From assembly GCA_950295325.1 (NCBI GenBank), contig OX485808.1:25872527-25936526 (forward strand): DNA of 64,000 nt, in the 5' to 3' direction. A model generated the notes under the pieces. The model was not told where the DNA came from. It saw only the letters and a program-made list of their open reading frames with translations, and did no database searches. Numbering within the stretch: the stretch's first letter is position 1; each line of letters starts with the position of its first letter. Below are positions 12,813 to 24,173 of this stretch, in pieces. Position numbers and translations under genes: made by a program. The stretch is from Polytrichum commune (taxonomy: Eukaryota > Streptophyta > Polytrichopsida > Polytrichales > Polytrichaceae).

Positions 12813-13315
12813 TAACAACGTTTCTAGTTTCTCCAATTTCACCAAAGCCTTTTCAGAAGAGAGTTTCAGTCGACTTCCTACAATTGAGTAATGTTATGAT
12901 GACTTCAATCTCAAACAAACAAAACCGACCCAAAAAAAAGTTAATTCAAATTTTTAATAAAGTGAAGAATATATTTGGTGCAATCTCGAGTTTGGTGATT
13001 TGGGATCTGAGAACTACACCATTTTATATGTTGCCTAAATATGTTGCCAAGTGAATTTGATGGTTGTCCCTCTTACAAAGGAAACGCTTCTAGTTTCCCC
13101 AGTTTTGTCAAAGCCTTTGAAGAAGAGCTTCAGTCGAGAATCTCGGTCTCACATTGTGACTGTCTACAATTGAGTAATGTTATGATGACTTTTGTCTCAA
13201 ACAAACAATACTGACTTAAAAAGAAGTTAATTTTATTTTTTTAAATAACGTAAAGAATATATTTGGTGCAATCTCGAGTTTGGTGATTTGGAATCCTGAG
13301 AACGCCACCAATTTA
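12813..13315 (+). repeat. Two-copy tandem duplication, period about 266 bp
   Basis: The sequence from about 12817 recurs from about 13083. Shared words include CAATTGAGTAATGTTATGAT, AAGAATATATTTGGTGCAAT and CTCGAGTTTGGTGATTTGG. The copies differ by small indels. The pair abuts the TTA-flanked element just upstream. Confidence 0.8.
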
Positions 13316-15533
13316 TAATATTTAGTGTCACATGCGTAATAGTGTCACTTACCCTATTTTGAGGCGTATGCTAGGTTACACTCATGATCAAAAACTTTCA
13401 TCATTAGTTGTCACCTCATGACACTTGGCTGTCAAGTGCGTTTCCTAATATCTTGGCATTAGTATGTTCACTAATGTTATGAGATGTACGCCTATATTAC
13501 ACAATGGTCTACAAGTTGACCAAAATGTACACAAATGACACTTGCCGTTAGTATGCTCAAAAAATATCTTCCTCTTGCATAGTAACATGTAAGCACATGA
13601 CACCTTGTGACCTCTAGCCACCTAGTTTAGGCCCTTTCACAAGCAGTGTACGTGACATTAAATACCGTAAACTGTGTAGTTTCATGTACACACAACTGAT
13701 TCCTTTGGTCAACAAACTTGCATGTAAGTGTTCAATAACAATCCCCATGTTCATTGTCCTTGTCAACCTTGAAAAAGGTAGAGAAGGTGAGGAGTTTCAT
13801 TCCAAAAGTGGGTTTGTAGTAAGTACCCATAACGTAGTACCATGTATTGATGACATATTTCTGACAAAAGTGCCACAGTGGCGTATATAAATAGGTAAGT
13901 TCCTATTCAAGCACCCATGTACTAGCATCTAAAAGCACCCCAAGGCCCAACGAATATTCTTGATTGCTAAGAACTGGGTCTGTAGAATATGTGGGAATTA
14001 CAAGTTTGAAGGAACTATTATTTCCATTTTTAGATAGTACTACGGACTACGGTAGTTAGATGGTCCTTGCACGTCTGTAGTACATACAAAGGGGAGCTTT
14101 CCTCATTGCATGGATCATGAATTCATGACATACTCCACCACAGACAAAAATGATACTTGCTTTTCATCAACTACGGACGTATATATCTATGTATATTAAC
14201 GAAGTTTCCTATTTCCCTGTACAGATATCTCTATATTAAGTTAATGGTTTAGGGTTTATGCTCTGCAACAACTCTAGCAAGCATGCAAATCTTGATACAC
14301 ACATGGCTTAGAAAGAAAGAACAAAACAATTAAACAAAAAGTGTTGGCACTCCCTCTTAGAAAAACAAGTGTTTAGGTTTCACTCTCCATCAACCAAGCT
14401 CATGACACTTGCTATGGTTGGGAATGTGACTATGGTACTAAGGCCTTAAAGTAACACTTTAAGGAAAGTTTGTTATTTCAAGAGGGTAAAGTAGTTTGAA
14501 AAACATTCAAAAAAATATCCACACATTTGTGCAGAGTCTATGGGAAAATTTTCAAAAAGTAAAAAAATTCATAGGAAACTTACATAAATTTACAAAGGTG
14601 TCTTATGGAAAAAGCCTTTTACTCTTCACTAGGGGGTCTATTGATGTTGGATAGCTAAGTGAGAATCACCACAAAGTCAACTTTATTGAAGGTGAGGATC
14701 TTTTATCAAACAAAGGTGTTGTCCCTCTTTCGTGGATCACTTCTAACACTGCCTCATTGAGTAGATAGATTCCCGATTAGTCACTATCATTGGCCAAAGT
14801 TGGTGTTCTTCTAAAAGTGTCCTTGCATCCTTCCTACACCACTATTATGAATGACCAAAGTGGTGTTGTTTTATACTTAATGCCACATATGATTAATAAC
14901 TTTTAACAGTGACTTACTCAATGGCATTATTTCACTCATTGTTGACGGCTTAAGGATTAAAAAATTGTGTTGCCAAATGGAAGGTGTTACTTTAAGGCCT
15001 CAATACCTTATAGTATTGGTCATCTAGGGTCAAATGATGGACAAGTCAAGTAGGAGAGGAACACAAGATGACATAGTTGTGCAAGGTATGTGTGTCTTTT
15101 GTGAAGAGTTGCCTTATGTCATTAGCTAATTTGGAGTTTTTATTAGAGTTTGAGCACACATAAGTGGTTCTGTTACGATATTGTGTAATCAAAGGTGCTT
15201 GTGTTGTTTTTGGCATAGTTGCACTATTCAAGCAAAGGTTTGCTTTCATGTATGGAACATGTGTTCCATAGTTCAAAAAGGGAGGATAACCATTTTGCAT
15301 TTAGAACTCTCCATTTAGAACCACTCTCCATTTAGAACCACTTTGAGACCCTTCCATATATCCAATAGCTGCCTCATTGTCAATGTTTCAAACATATGCT
15401 CCATGTTTGTTTGAATGTGGTATACTCTTCTCGTACAAATTCCAAATAAGCACACACAAGTGTCATTATAATCACATGTGAAGGTGGAGCATTAGATTGC
15501 TTGTAGTCGTAGAAATGTAATACTAGAGGGAAG
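13316..15533. other. No gene seen
   Basis: This is AT-rich and non-coding. The words TTATAATATTTAGTGTCACA near 13314 resemble an end of the palindromic-end MITE family, but no complete copy is present. Confidence 0.5.
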
Positions 15534-15660
15534 TGTAGAAGATAAAGGATTAGATTGCTCGTAGTCAATAAAAAAATGTAATGGAAGAGGCATGAGAGAT
15601 AATAAGGTTAGAATAAGGCCACAATGCTAGTCCAAAGAGGGAAAAAATGTTTGTTTGAAA
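15534..15660 (+). repeat. 5' LTR remnant of the copia element
   Basis: TGTAGAAGATAAAGGATTAG and the following 110 bases, including AATGGAAGAGGCATGAGA, match the start of the 3' LTR at 23833. Similarity stops near 15660, so most of the 5' LTR is lost or replaced. A shorter related fragment lies at about 15489-15515. Confidence 0.75.
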
Positions 15661-16690
15661 CCATTCAAGGTGTTTTGAGTTTACAAAAATGTTTTTTGAG
15701 TGCCTTCAGTATGAAAAAACTTATGTGCGTGCAAAGAATGTGATTTGAGATCAAGAGCATCTAACTCGAATGATTGGAGAGTGCAAAGGCACATTTGAGA
15801 GAAAATGCATACATTTGAAGGAAACAAAATCTATCTTGAATGATCAAAAGTCCCAGCACACATTTGAGAGCAAGTAGGCTCATTTGAGGTGTGAGAGATC
15901 AAACTTGAGTGATTAAAGTGTCCTTAGGCACTTTTGAGAGGAAGTGGACTCATGTGAGGTGAAGATTGTATTTGAGTGATTTGATAGTTCTAGGGCACAT
16001 TTGAGAGCAAGAGCTCTTATTTGATTTGAGAGATTTTAGAGTCCAAAAGCCGAGTTGACACCACAAGAGCATTTTTTGAGTTGAAATGGAACTTATCTTA
16101 GTGGATATGTGTGCAACTACAAAGTTTGAAGGCAAGAGGGTTTATTTGGAGTTAGAAATTATCTGACTTGGTTGTTTGAGTGTTGAGATGCTTACTTGAG
16201 AGATAGGCTAATCATTTGAGCTCAAGAGGAGCATACTTGAGTGTTTTTAATGATTTGAGCATTAGAAAGAACATTTGAGGGATAAGCCAATTGTTTGAGG
16301 TGAAGTTGATATTGTTTGAATAATTTGAATGTCTTAATATTGCTTTTAAGGTATAGAGGATTCGACTTGATGTATCTAAGAGCGTAAAGAACGTTTGAGA
16401 TGAAGAAAAAATTGTTTGAATGATTTGAGTGTTTTAAAATTTTCTTGAGATGGAGAATATATGACTTGAGGTATTTGAGAGTATAAGGCATTATTGAAAA
16501 GAAATCTTATTTGAATGATTTGAATGTCTTAAGGTTTCTCTTGAGGTGGAGAAGATCTAACTTGACGTATTTGAGAGTATAAGGTATCATTGACGTGAAG
16601 GAGATCTTCGTTGAATGATTTGAATGTCATGAGATTTCCTTGAAGTGAAGAGAATCTAATTTGAAAGTTTTGAGCGTACAAACATATTCT
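15661..16690 (+). repeat. Degenerate leader minisatellite of the copia element
   Basis: About 1 kb is built of diverged units of roughly 70-80 bases around the words TTTGAGTGATTTGA, CATTTGAGAG and AGTGTCTTAAG, purine-rich on the plus strand. It fills the space between the 5' LTR and gag. Its minus-strand frames are translations of the repeat and are not genes. Confidence 0.7.
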
Positions 16691-17440
16691 TTGAAGGTAA
16701 GATGGAATATATTGAAAATGAAAGGGCTAGAGTTGTGCTCAAATTCCAAGGAGAGAAATTTATCCTTTGGAAGTTCAAAACAACGATGGTTTGGCTTTCA
16801 TGGACCTCAGGGACATTGTAGAAGGATCCGAGAAGGCTCCACCTTCCAACGTGAATTCCAAAGTGTCAAAGAAGTACCAAAGGTGCGTCAAGAAGGCCAT
16901 ATCCATCATCGGCCTCAACTTGGCGGACAACTAATTTGCGCACATCAAGAGTTGCAAAGGACCGGCGGAGGCTTGGAAAACCCTTTGCAATATTCACGAG
17001 ATGAAGAGTTTATCCAACATCCTCTTCGTTCTTCGCAAGTTTTTCACATGTAAAATACAAGAGGGCAACAACGTGTTGGACCACATCAACAAGGTCAAAG
17101 TGTTTGCGGATCAACTGGCGTGTTTGAAGGTACCCGTATGGGTAGAAGAGATCATCATGACTTTGCTCGAGAAATTTGCCGGCGTCGTACGAATACTTGA
17201 TTACCACTTTGAAATTGATGCCAATAAAAGAGTTGACGATGGAATACGTGACGGCACGGTTGATGTACGAGATATCAAAAAACAAGGAGAAGAATCTCCA
17301 AGGCGAAGACGCGGCGATGGTGTCGCAAGAAAGCAAAGTGGGCAATCCACCTTCACGGCAAATAAAAAATGATGTGTTTTTATTGTGGTAAACCGGGCCA
17401 CATTGCTTGATTTTGCTACAAAATTAAAAAAACCAAGGAG
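16690..17440 (+). pseudogene. Copia gag, frameshifted, with CCHC knuckle
   Basis: Gag is the retrotransposon nucleocapsid precursor. Recognisable pieces run through several frames: GEKFILWKFK near the start, then a stretch ending in VLRKFFTCKIQEGNNVLDHI (17001-17210), then YEYLITTLKLMPIKELTMEY (17176 onward). The zinc knuckle follows at about 17372-17420 as CFYCGKPGHIA, a stop, then FCYK. This fits the plant copia gag family (UBN2/Retrotran_gag type). At least two frameshifts and one in-frame stop are needed to connect the parts. Confidence 0.82.
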
Positions 17441-17499
17441 ATGGATAATGCCAAAATTGCTAAAGGTAAAGACAAATTCACATTTGCAATGCAACACAA

Positions 17500-17825
17500 A
17501 ATGCATTTGAGGAGCATTTACAAATGGATCATGGATTTGGGAATCACAAAACACATGACTCTACATAGGACAACATTTGACACATAAGAGGTAATTTTTG
17601 CACGCAATGTGTGCTTGAGTGATGACAATGTGGTCGAAACTATCGGAATGGGGTCCAATGTTGTTGGAAATGAAACGAGGGGCAAAGAACATAGAATTTG
17701 CATCACGGATGTGTTTCACAAATCCAAGTTGTAAGCCAACTTTCTCTTGGTGAGCAAGTTTTAGTCGAACGGGTTAAAGGTGTGATTTTACGTAAATGAA
17801 TGCATCATGGGAGGTGCGAATGGTG
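17500..17825 (+). pseudogene. Copia protease and pre-integrase remnant
   Basis: Frames after the gag knuckle read W-IMDLGITKHMT, which matches the region around the copia aspartic protease (normally W-DSG-S-HM). The expected catalytic DSG reads DLG here, so the site looks lost. At about 17750-17830 words resembling the start of the pre-integrase region (FYVNECIMGGANGE) appear before similarity ends abruptly. Confidence 0.6.
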
Positions 17826-20800
17826 AATAGCGAACGGCGAACAAACCACATGCAAAAAATATGTATTGATACCATACATAAGTAGAAATAGATGATCATT
17901 CTTGGTCAACACAAACATGAAAATGAGACCTCACCACAAATTGCAGCAACTAGCAATAAAATAAAATGTTGTGTACAATATTTCTTGTCACAAACATCAA
18001 CACCTCCCTTTGTGAAAATTGTGGATCTATGTAGGAACATTGTACTGCAAGGCCTCCATGTTATGACACCCAAAGAAAATTCTGCCAAGAATATAATGTC
18101 CTCTAGTCTAACATCGCTAACATTGGAGCCTTGAACTCTATTAAGTGTAATGATGTGACCAAGGCTAAAAGGTGTGGGGGAACAAACATCCACAACAAAT
18201 GGGAGGAACAAATATGAACAAAACACCACACCCAAAATGAAAAAAAAACACCATACATGAAGAAAAACCAATGCAATCTTTATTTATTCAAAAAACTAAT
18301 CCACACAAATTGGAAAAGGATTGGGAAGGGCGGTGAGCAATAAGGATAATTAATTGTAATGTTTCATAATACCCTCCAACAAAACCCAAAAATCATAAAA
18401 ATAGTTGGTGAATGCCATCATTTAGACTCTGTTAAGGGATAGCATTTTTTTTGTAGCACTAGCTTCCTAAGGGATCTCACAAAGGTTCGAACCCATACCT
18501 TCACAAATGTTACACCTTGACACTCATCAACCAACTTACTCAACCCCAAGGTGACTAAATCCACATGACCATCCCTTTTATGTCTGGTGAAACTCTAAGT
18601 GAAACCCTAAAAGAACACCCCCCACCCCACCCCCCCCCCCCCATAACACCACATTGGGAAGTAGAGACTCTTTGATTCCAAAGCCCATATCAATATCATC
18701 CTCAACTCCTATTTCAGCAACCTCAAATTCTTTGGTCTTGATTCGCAATTGCTAACATGCTCAAGGTTCTAATGCTCAAATCCATCGGTTGGATGATTCC
18801 ACAAAGTTGGAGGTGTCCACATTAGCCTCGTCTACCTTATGTGCACATGCATGTCTTTGCTCCTCTAATCACTTGTGTACTCATCGAGCAGGGTGAGCGA
18901 TGACATACAAGCAATGAGAAACAAGATTCACAACAAAGAATATTTTTAGTAAGAAATTCAACACAATCTCTAAGTCTTGGAGCTTTGGAAAATCTCTGAA
19001 CCTTGAAGCCGATAACCGTCCAGTGAAACTCTAAGTCTTTTGGTCTTCAAGGGTTTCTAAGTCTTGAAGCTTTGGAAAATCTCTAAGTCTTGAACCCGTA
19101 ACCCGACCGGCGAAACTTTGGTCTTCAAAGGTTTCTAGGTCTTCAAGAGTGTTCAAAAGAGTTTTCAACACGATCTTCACAAATGCACTCCCAATAGTCT
19201 TTGCAACGCTCACATGGGTTGTTTGATGTCAAACGAGGTGCTTTAGGTGCTTGATGTGATCTCTCTATATAGAATCCAAAATCCATGCTTTAAATTAGAG
19301 CTGGCAATTACTCCTCCTTCCTTGTAGATAGGTTTTTGGTTTGGGTTCCAATTAAGAAAACCACTCAAGAAAGACTAAATAAGTGTCAAAGTTTACATCT
19401 AGTTGTCACTATTAGGTTGTTTGATAGATTACAAGGATTGTGAAGTAAAAGTATATGACAAACCTAGGGAAAACAACTTTCTAGATAAGTTTTGGGACTT
19501 ATAAAATTGAGGTTGGGGTAATTAAGGTCACTCAATGCAATAGATGTAATTGCTCAATCTCTCCCTTACAACCAACTCTTGGCAGTATCATCTCTCTTAT
19601 TATGATTTTGCAAGGCAGGGTGTCACAACTCAATAATAGTCTTTTGAGTAAACAATAATCTCATAAACCCAAGGCCAGGGTCACCTTGTTTTAATCCATA
19701 GTCTCTACCTTAAGTGTCCAATGACTATAGACCATACCACAAGTTATCATTTGTTCACAACATCTTTCAATTGCACCCCTCAAGCTTTCAAATTGATAAT
19801 ATTGTATATAATCTATTTTCATCTCTTTTGAATTAGCAACCTAACATTTAACTTAATGCTTTAATGTTATAATTTGCAAAAGTCTAGTTACAAGTGACGA
19901 GAACTAAGTATCAGAACCTAAGCAAACTATAACTAAGCGATCGAGTCTAAATCCCAAAGTCCATAGTCTAGTAAGAGTCAACCATAGTCTCAATATCCAG
20001 TTGTAGTAACTAGTAATTAGTCCCAAGTATCGAGTCTCGTAGTGTAATGTAGGCCATAGTCTTTAGTAACAAGTAAGCGTCTAATTTACGAAGACTTACC
20101 TGAGTTCCTCCTTTTATGTGTTGGCTCTTGGGCTTCCTACCCAACGATATGGGATAACTCCTCGTCTCTTCCCTAGTTCGGTTTGCCTCCCCGTCTCCAA
20201 CTCTTCGTCATTCTTAGACTATCACCCTCGTCGCAGGCTATGGTCTTTCTTGAAATCAGACATTGAAATTGGTTTCTCATGGTTAACTATAACTCATGAT
20301 GCCACAAGATGATATTCCCTTCACAGAATATAGCCCTCTTCAATAAATTGGAGTTGAGTTTATTAAATCAAAGTTCTTCCTGAATCTTTGATTAACTTCC
20401 ATGATTTAGACCTCCATTTAATCAAAGATTAATGTCTTGGTGAATTACCATCCTAGTAAACAAATTGTCACTTCTAAAGGATATTCTGCCCTCATTCACA
20501 ATCAGGGTTTCACACCCTCAATCACTTTAACTCAAAAAAACATGCGCATTGATACTAACATAAAGAAGATTCTCTCTCTTCCCGAGGAGGAAACATGTTA
20601 TTTGTCTTAATCCTTCCTCTATCCTTCTTATTGTTCCTTTGGCGGTGGTCTTAGCAACTTTCACTCTGAACTCTTCTCACAAGAAGATGTCATTCACTCC
20701 CGTGAGACTATGGTCAATAACAACATGAATTAATTCTAAAATTCGATTTTCTCTCATTCTCTCCAAATTACAACCAGTTCTTACTTAAATTTACTTCATT

Positions 20801-21845
20801 CACTATAAACATCAAAACCATAACTATGGTCAATGCAATCATATTACATGGAATAGGATTCACAATATTATATTATGGAAAAGTACTTTTACATCACACA
20901 AGGCTTTACGCCCAGTAAAAATATCAAACTATAATCTCGCTTTCAAAGGAGGGAAGAAGCTACTATCTTCACGAGAAGTAGTTGTCAATGATCCATTCTT
21001 CTCTTTGCCAATGGTCATTGCTGAGTCAAAAAACCACTCTCCCTAATCGGTGTGCTTGCCTATAGCTAGATTCATAATTTTTCCTAATTAATCACATGAC
21101 TATAGTCTTTCCCAGACAACTCTCCCACTTCATTTTCATTAAATAATCACTAATTGCCCATGTTTTCATTGTTTCAGAGTTCTTACTCTAATTTTGATCC
21201 TAAACTGCATCAAATTTTTAAAATGAACCTATTGTGTCCAAAAAAACGTATCACATTCCCCTTTACAAAATATTTTTATAAACTATTTTGAACCATGTTT
21301 GTTGCTATTTGGTAATTTTATCCATGCATGTCTAATTTAAGAAATTTAGCTTATTTTAACTCAATTTCCAAGGGTTTTCTCATGTTCCTGAGTGCCTACT
21401 ATCATCTCCAAGGGCTTTGTTGGTTCCCCATGAGGGGAACTGCGTCTTCCTCCCCTGGCTCAAATCGTGGTGGCTCTCTTTGGCTCTCCTCCAACTATGC
21501 AATTCCTCCTCCATCTTCACAAGGTTCCCCTTCATCTGGGTTATCTGGGTTGAGCATTTACAAGAACCAGTAACATGATAGTGTAACAAGAATGAAGAAT
21601 AGCGTAGAGCTACGTAAGATGCCCGGTTCTACCAAGGTAGAACAAATTATTATTTAACGATGTTTTAAGTAAGCCGAAAATTAAAAAACCATTAACCATA
21701 TGTTGCATGAAGAACAAAATGACACCACTTTGGCCAATTTCAATGATGGTGTCAGAAGGATGTAAGTATAATTTAAGAAAAACACCAACTTTGATCAATC
21801 ACGATGACCAATACAAGTTCTACCTGGTTAATGAGCGGTGCAAGG
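17826..21845. other. Foreign block inside the copia element
   Basis: No copia domain is readable here, although integrase resumes at about 21850. No second transposable element is identifiable by its ends. The 3' part (21630-21840) is related to 26940-27110, which lies outside the copia element, so a repeat appears to have been inserted. A tandem repeat lies at 18968-19150. Short open frames such as 20118-20312 and 21328-21573 have no recognisable product. Confidence 0.5.
18968..19150 (+). repeat. Tandem repeat, period about 88 bp
   Basis: TCTAAGTCTTGGAGCTTTGG at 18968 recurs as TCTAAGTCTTGAAGCTTTGG at 19056. Both are followed by AAAATCTCT and later by TGGTCTTCAA. About two copies are present. 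Confidence 0.75.
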
Positions 21846-22460
21846 TATTTTATAACCTTCATTGATGATTTACTAAGGAAGGTGTGATTGTATGCATGTA
21901 TGATTGATGATAATCCAAGGGGAAGTGCTTTCAGAGGTTTAAGGAGTTTAAGGCACTTGTCGAGATGCAATCAGAGCAAAAAATCATGGCATTTCAGTCG
22001 GACAATGGCGGGAAGTTCATTTCCAAGGCATTCATACATTTTGTGAAGGATCATGACATCGAGAAATAAACGTCCACCCCATATACACCTCAACAAAATG
22101 GAGTGGCGGAGCTTGCAAATTGCACCATCGTGGAGATGGCAAGGAGCATGGTTTATGCTCAAAACCTCGACAAATCATTTTGGGCGGAAGTGGTGGCTAA
22201 TGCGGTTTATACGCGAATTCAATGTCCAACAAGGGCGTTGGATTCCATTACGCCCAAGGAAGCGTGAAGAGGAAGGAGGCCTTGCATCACACACATACGT
22301 GTGTTCGGATGCATCGCCTATGCAATGGTGCCAAATAAAAAGAGGGGTAAACTTGATGCAAAGGGCATAAATTGTTTGTTTTTGGGTTATTGTGAGGGAA
22401 CTAAGGTCTAAAGGCTAATGTGTTTATAAACTAAACAAATAATAAAAAGTAGAGACGTGG
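21846..22460 (+). pseudogene. Copia integrase, degenerate
   Basis: The integrase (DDE-type strand transferase) can be followed through stops: FITFIDD (first catalytic Asp), QSDNGGKF near 21995 (second Asp) and TPYTPQQNGVAE near 22077-22112 (catalytic Glu). The C-terminal part includes FWAEVVANAVY and RVFGCIAY. All three catalytic acids can still be read, but several stops and frame changes make it non-functional. Confidence 0.85.
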
Positions 22461-22739
22461 TATTCAGAGAAGATAGCACGATCGTTGGAAATGATTTGGA
22501 GATGCGTTTAAATGGGAGAAATGAAGGTACTACGGCGGTTGTTGTGGACGAATATTCCAAATCGTGAGGAGCCCGAGGAGAAAATGAGAGATCATTTGGT
22601 TGCAAATGAGGAAGCAATTGAAATACCTGCGGAAAATGACAGCGACGTTGAGAGATTTGGCAAAGATGGAAGATATCCTACGAGGGAGAGGCGTCCGTCC
22701 GGAGAATGGTAGAAGTATCACATTCCACCCCAACACGGC

Positions 22740-23480
22740 GAAGAACAGGCCAATGTGAATTTTTGATGATCTTTTGAATTTATGTGAAGTGTTGAGATCC
22801 GAAGGTGTGAGCAAGTGGAAGGTTGCATTACAAGAGGAGTACAACTTGCTTATGGCCAACGGTACGTAAGAATTGACTAACCTCCCAAAGGATCGCAGAA
22901 GTGTAGGATGCAAATGGACGTTCCACATCAAGAATGATGCATTGGGTGAAATTGTTAGGTATAAGGCGCCGTTAGTAACAAAGGAATATTCTCAAATGAT
23001 CATATTGGCAAACAATCTAATCCAATTGAAGTGATTTTAATTGGAGCTTGAGAAAGAATTTGATATGAGGGATATCAGAGAATTACATTATTACCTAGGA
23101 GTGGAATTTGAGAAGAATAAAGAAGCTCATACTATCACCATGAACTAGAGAAGTTACATTGTGCTAAAACGTTTCAACATGGAAGAATGCAAATCGGTTG
23201 GAACTTTGTTCAATTTGAATTCAAAATTGTTAAATCTTTCGAATGAAGAATTTAGAAACATGCAAAGGAAAATGGAAGGTGTTCCATACAAGGCCATGGT
23301 AGGATCTCTCATGTATGCAATGGTGGCCACAAGGGCCAATATTGCATTTGCGGTGAGTACAATGAGCCAATTCATGTTGAAGGCCGGTCCACCGCATTGG
23401 ATAGCCGTGAAATGTATCATGAGGTATTTGAAAAGTACTTTGGACTTCAAATTATGCCTTAGAGGCAAGGATATTGCGAT
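22740..23480 (+). pseudogene. Copia reverse transcriptase remnant, catalytic core missing
   Basis: Pieces of the RVT_2 domain remain: GCKWTFHIKNDALGE before about 22975, then DMRDIRELHYYLGVEF near 23060, then an open frame from 23161 with VPYKAMVGSLMYAMVATR. The middle of the domain, including the YxDD active site, is absent. The text jumps near 22980-23040, indicating an internal deletion. Confidence 0.83.
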
Positions 23481-23795
23481 GCGGATTGGGCGGGAGAAGC
23501 AAACGACCGGCGATCCATCACAGGTTATGTATTTTTTGTTGGTGTTGGAGTCATTTCGTGAAAATGCAAGAAACAACCAATCATTACATTGTCTACGACG
23601 GAGGTGGAGTACATGGCCACTAGCCATTGCACGAAGGAAGCGGTTTGGCTTAGGCAATTTTTGGCGGATGTAAGTTATGTGCAATAAGGACTGACATCCA
23701 TCGTGAGCGACAATCAATGATGCATAGCACTTGCAAGTTATCCCACACATCATTATCACTTGCAAAGGATAGGCATCAAGCATTAACAAGGGCAA
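23480..23795 (+). pseudogene. Copia RNase H remnant
   Basis: After a frame shift near 23480 the copia RNase H signature can be read in pieces: YCDADWAG, RRSITGYVFFVG, TLSTTEVEYMA and AVWLRQFLADV. Further frameshifts and a stop after YVQ follow. The minus-strand open frame of 213 codons across 23154-23795 is antisense shadow. Confidence 0.82.
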
Positions 23796-23832
23796 TGGGT
23801 TTAGAAGCCTTTAACTACTCGCAAAGTGGGAA

Positions 23833-24173
23833 TGTAGAAGGCAAAGCATTAGATTGCTCATAGTCAATAGAAATATAATGGAAGAGGCATGAGAAAGAAT
23901 AAGGCTACAATGGTAGTCCGAAGAGGGATAGGAGTTATCCCATATTGTTTGTATAAACCAAATGAAAAGAAGAAAAGTAATAAAAGGCAAAGCAAGGCGA
24001 GCATGAGATCATCTCACTCTAAACATTGTTCATATGCGTCTATGCTTATGCAATCTTATCTATTATTGATTCCAATAAAGTGTTTAACAAAGGTGAATAA
24101 TACTTTCATCTACTACAAGACTCTCACACACTATATAGTTGGCCTTATGATGGTTTTCAACTAACACTCCAAC
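23833..24173 (+). repeat. 3' LTR of the copia element
   Basis: The LTR begins TGTAGAAGGCAAAGCATTAG directly after a purine tract (CAAAGTGGGAA) that could serve as the polypurine primer. It ends at CTAACACTCCAACA, giving 341 bp with TG and CA ends. The first 110 bases match 15534 onward. Confidence 0.72.

Larger units (their letters stand above)
15534..24173 (+). mobile_element. Degenerate Ty1/copia LTR retrotransposon
   Basis: In plus-strand order I see a 5' LTR remnant, a long leader, gag with a CCHC knuckle, a protease-like segment, integrase, the end of reverse transcriptase, RNase H and a 3' LTR. Integrase before reverse transcriptase is the copia order. All domains are broken by stops and frameshifts. 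A block of about 4 kb (about 17830-21840) unrelated to copia interrupts it between the protease/pre-integrase part and integrase. No primer-binding site is recognisable after the 5' LTR. The element is clearly dead. Confidence 0.88.

Noticed and set aside
15950-16491. Minus-strand frames with Leu/Lys/Ser repeats
   Set aside because: They are translations of the leader minisatellite of the copia element.
15661-16690. CRISPR-like array
   Set aside because: Units are diverged and contiguous with no regular unique spacers, and this is a plant nuclear context.
23154-23795. Minus-strand frame of 213 codons
   Set aside because: It is exactly antisense to the copia reverse transcriptase and RNase H remnants, which are recognisable on the plus strand.
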